This document shows, one piece after another, positions 62,096-64,000 of a stretch of DNA of 64,000 bases; positions within the stretch are counted from its first letter, which is position 1; each line of letters begins with the position of its first letter. The DNA comes from Bradyrhizobium frederickii (GTDB lineage Bacteria > Pseudomonadota > Alphaproteobacteria > Rhizobiales > Xanthobacteraceae). The stretch is from positions 62,001-126,000 of the forward strand of contig NZ_SPQS01000020.1 of NCBI RefSeq assembly GCF_004570865.1. Reading direction: 5' to 3'. Under the pieces are notes generated by a model. It searched no databases and was not told the origin of the DNA. It saw only the letters and a list, made by a program, of their open reading frames with translations. The translations under genes were made by a program, and so were the position numbers.

Positions 62096-62930
62096 TCCGC
62101 GAATAACACCGGCGCGCGGCGACCTTGCCGCGAAATATCTCGAAGGCAAGGTGCAGGCGGATCGCTTCGTCGAGGGCCGGGAGTTCGAGGTGGTCGAGCC
62201 GGTCGCGCCGGTGCGCGAGCAACCGTCCTCGAGCGCAATGCTGATGACGGAGGCCCTGCGCGGCGAACGCGTCACGGTCTACGACCGCAACGGCGAGGGT
62301 TGGGCGTGGGGCCAGCTCAACGGCGATGGCTATGTCGGCTGGCTGCCGGATGCGGCGCTCGTGACGCCGTCGGCCGCCCCGACTCACGTGGTCAGCGCAT
62401 TGCGGACGTTTGCCTTCCCCGGCCCGTCGATCAAGCTGCCGCCGGCCGAGACGCTCGTGATGGGATCCAGGCTCGCCGTGGCGCGCGAGGACGGCAGCTT
62501 CGCCGTGACGCACGACGGCAGATATCTGCCGAAAACGCATCTCGCTCCGCTCGATCATCGCGAACCGGACTTCGTCGCAATCGCCGAGCGCTTCGTCGGC
62601 ACGCCCTATCTCTGGGGCGGCAAGAGCAGTCTTGGCATCGATTGCTCCGGCCTCGTCCAGGTCTCGCTGACGGCAGCAGGGATCGGCTGCCCGCGCGACA
62701 GCGACATGCAGCTGGCCGGTCTCGGCCGCGCACTGGAGCCGCATGAGCAAAGCAGCTTGCAGCGCGGCGATCTGATCTTCTGGAAGGGCCACGTCGCGAT
62801 CGTCCGCGACGGCAGCACCATGGTTCACGCCAACGCGTATCATATGGCGACCGAGATCGAGCCGATCGAGCCGGCCATTGCGCGGATCAAGGCGGCCGGC
62901 AGCGAGGTCGCTGCGATCAAGCGGCTCTGA
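62088..62930 (+). CDS. NlpC/P60 family (C40) cell-wall hydrolase with SH3 domains
   Basis: A 280-residue protein without a signal peptide. Residues ~35-95 and ~100-150 are SH3b-like domains (GWLPDAALV; YLPKTHLAP), and the NlpC/P60 domain follows with catalytic C186 in GIDCSGLVQVS, histidine near 235 in FWKGHVAIV, and a polar third residue near VHANAYHMA. This plan matches the C40 peptidases that cleave gamma-D-Glu-diaminopimelate bonds during murein recycling, and pairing with an aminopeptidase fits. It starts in frame overlapping the peptidase end by 8 bp. Confidence 0.9.
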   Translation: MHDPRITPARGDLAAKYLEGKVQADRFVEGREFEVVEPVAPVREQPSSSAMLMTEALRGERVTVYDRNGEGWAWGQLNGDGYVGWLPDAALVTPSAAPTHVVSALRTFAFPGPSIKLPPAETLVMGSRLAVAREDGSFAVTHDGRYLPKTHLAPLDHREPDFVAIAERFVGTPYLWGGKSSLGIDCSGLVQVSLTAAGIGCPRDSDMQLAGLGRALEPHEQSSLQRGDLIFWKGHVAIVRDGSTMVHANAYHMATEIEPIEPAIARIKAAGSEVAAIKRL

Positions 62931-62936
62931 CGGGGC

Positions 62937-64000
62937 TTACGTCTCCACCGAGCCGTTCCCCGCCGTCTCGAGCCGGAACGCCGCCGCGAACAGCGCACGC
63001 GTATAATCGCTCTTCGGATGCTTGAACAGCTCGGCGGCCTGGCCCTCTTCGACCACCTTGCCGCCGCGCATCACGATCAAATGGCTCGCGAGCGAGGCGA
63101 CGACGCGTAAGTCGTGCGAGATGAACATGTAGGTGAGCTCGCGCTTGCGCTGCAGCTCGCGCAACAGATCGACCATCTGCGCCTGGAACAGCATGTCGAG
63201 CGCGCTGGTCGGCTCGTCCAGCACGACGAAGTCCGGCTCCAGCACCGCCGCGCGCGCGATGCTGATGCGCTGGCGCTGGCCGCCGGAGAATTCGTGGGGA
63301 TAGCGGAAGCGGGTATCGGGCTTCAGCCCGACGTCTTCCAGCGCCTTGACGACGCGTTCCTCGCGTTCCTCGCGCGACAGCTTCGGCTGATGCACGGTGA
63401 GGCCTTCGGCGATGATATCGGCGATCGACATGCGCGGTGAGAGCGAGCCGAACGGGTCCTGGAACACGATCTGCATGTCGCGCCGGAACGGGCGCATCTC
63501 CTTGAAGCGCAGGCCCTGGATATCCTTGCCCAGGAACACGATGCGTCCGTTCGAGGAGATCAGGCGCAACAGTGCCAGCCCCAGCGTAGTCTTGCCCGAG
63601 CCGGATTCACCGACCACACCGAGCGTCTCGCCCTTGCGCACGGCGAGGCTGACCCCGTCGACCGCCTTGATGTGGCCGACCGTCTTGCGCATCAGGCCGC
63701 GCTTGATCGGAAACCACACTTTCAGATCGTTGGCCGACATCACCACCGGCGCGTCCGGCTGCGGCGGCGCCGGATCCGGCTTCGGCTCCGCCGCGAGCAG
63801 GTCGCGCGTATAGGGATGCTTCGGCGTCCTGAAGACCTGCTCGACCGGTCCCTGCTCGACGATCTCGCCGCTCTTCATGACACAGACGGTGTCGGCGATG
63901 CGGCGCACGATGCCGAGATCGTGGGTGATGAAGAGCAGGCTCATGCCGAGCCGCGAGCGGATCTCGGCGAGCAGCGCCAGGATCTGCGCCTGCACGGTGA
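62937..64000 (-). CDS. Peptide/oligopeptide-type ABC transporter ATP-binding protein, fused double ATPase (5' end outside window)
   Basis: The frame runs off the window's right edge, so only the C-terminal ~354 residues are seen. They begin with the last part of a first ATPase domain (LLFITHDLGIVRRIADTVCVM), including its H-loop. A complete second domain follows: Walker A GESGSGKTT, signature FSGGQRQRISIARA, Walker B FVVLDEP, and FISHDLRVV. That is the arrangement of YejF/GsiA-type fused ATPases of the Dpp/Opp family, which import peptides or glutathione. The substrate is unknown, as no permease is in view. Confidence 0.9.
   Translation of the reverse strand, partial: TVQAQILALLAEIRSRLGMSLLFITHDLGIVRRIADTVCVMKSGEIVEQGPVEQVFRTPKHPYTRDLLAAEPKPDPAPPQPDAPVVMSANDLKVWFPIKRGLMRKTVGHIKAVDGVSLAVRKGETLGVVGESGSGKTTLGLALLRLISSNGRIVFLGKDIQGLRFKEMRPFRRDMQIVFQDPFGSLSPRMSIADIIAEGLTVHQPKLSREEREERVVKALEDVGLKPDTRFRYPHEFSGGQRQRISIARAAVLEPDFVVLDEPTSALDMLFQAQMVDLLRELQRKRELTYMFISHDLRVVASLASHLIVMRGGKVVEEGQAAELFKHPKSDYTRALFAAAFRLETAGNGSVET

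Overview
The window is GC-rich chromosomal DNA from an alphaproteobacterium. The likeliest source is Bradyrhizobium or a close relative (Nitrobacteraceae). That is inferred from the gene content (TfdA-like dioxygenase, OpgC, urt/ure cluster, DUF2849/DUF934 sulfite reductase operon, Tad pilus), from the frequent GTG starts, and from the many intergenic palindromes. No rRNA, tRNA, CRISPR array, transposase or phage gene was recognised. Most of the window looks like core or long-resident genome, so most of the novelty lies in small elements between and inside operons.

Layout. 1-8.6 kb: a truncated SDR, a TfdA-type dioxygenase, YqgE, a secreted DsbD-N-like protein, a polysaccharide flippase, a TSUP transporter, an overlapping patatin/3-hydroxybutyrate dehydrogenase pair and a CAP-domain lipoprotein. 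8.7-20.3 kb: a complete assimilatory sulfate module. The minus strand carries cysG-DUF2849-cysI-DUF934-cysH-sbp-cysT-cysW-cysA, divergent from cysD-cysNC across an AT-rich palindromic promoter region. Imported sulfate is activated by CysD/CysNC, reduced to sulfite by an iron-sulfur type CysH, then to sulfide by siroheme-dependent CysI, with CysG supplying siroheme. 20.7-31.3 kb: malate synthase G, CsbD, small membrane proteins, DUF2865 protein, L,D-transpeptidase, AI-2E permease, OpgC, a TetR regulator and a CHASE/HWE sensor kinase.

31.6-44.3 kb: a long minus-strand urea module. urtABCDE (urea ABC importer) runs into ureD-ureA-ureB, then a DUF559 endonuclease-like gene and a MESH1-like HD phosphohydrolase, then ureC, a small monooxygenase, and ureE-ureF-ureG. 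A good match to a sigma-54 promoter lies upstream of urtA, implying nitrogen control. 44.7-47.1 kb: a DEAD-box helicase, an IF-1 with a basic tail and a cold-shock protein, which looks like an RNA-chaperone group. 47.1-60.1 kb: a full Tad/Flp pilus locus (pilin, cpaABCDEF, tadBC, a divergent TPR lipoprotein, two TadE/G proteins, and an orphan secretin N-domain protein). 60.3-64 kb: a small membrane protein, leucyl aminopeptidase, an NlpC/P60 hydrolase and a truncated peptide-type ABC ATPase.

The most unusual signals are repeat elements that have become part of genes. A 103-bp element occurs twice in opposite orientation with one difference, and its TAAAGC...GCTTTA ends supply the TAA stop codons of three genes. 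A second palindromic family provides the ribosome-binding site of the endonuclease-like gene in the urease operon and also encodes part of its C-terminus.
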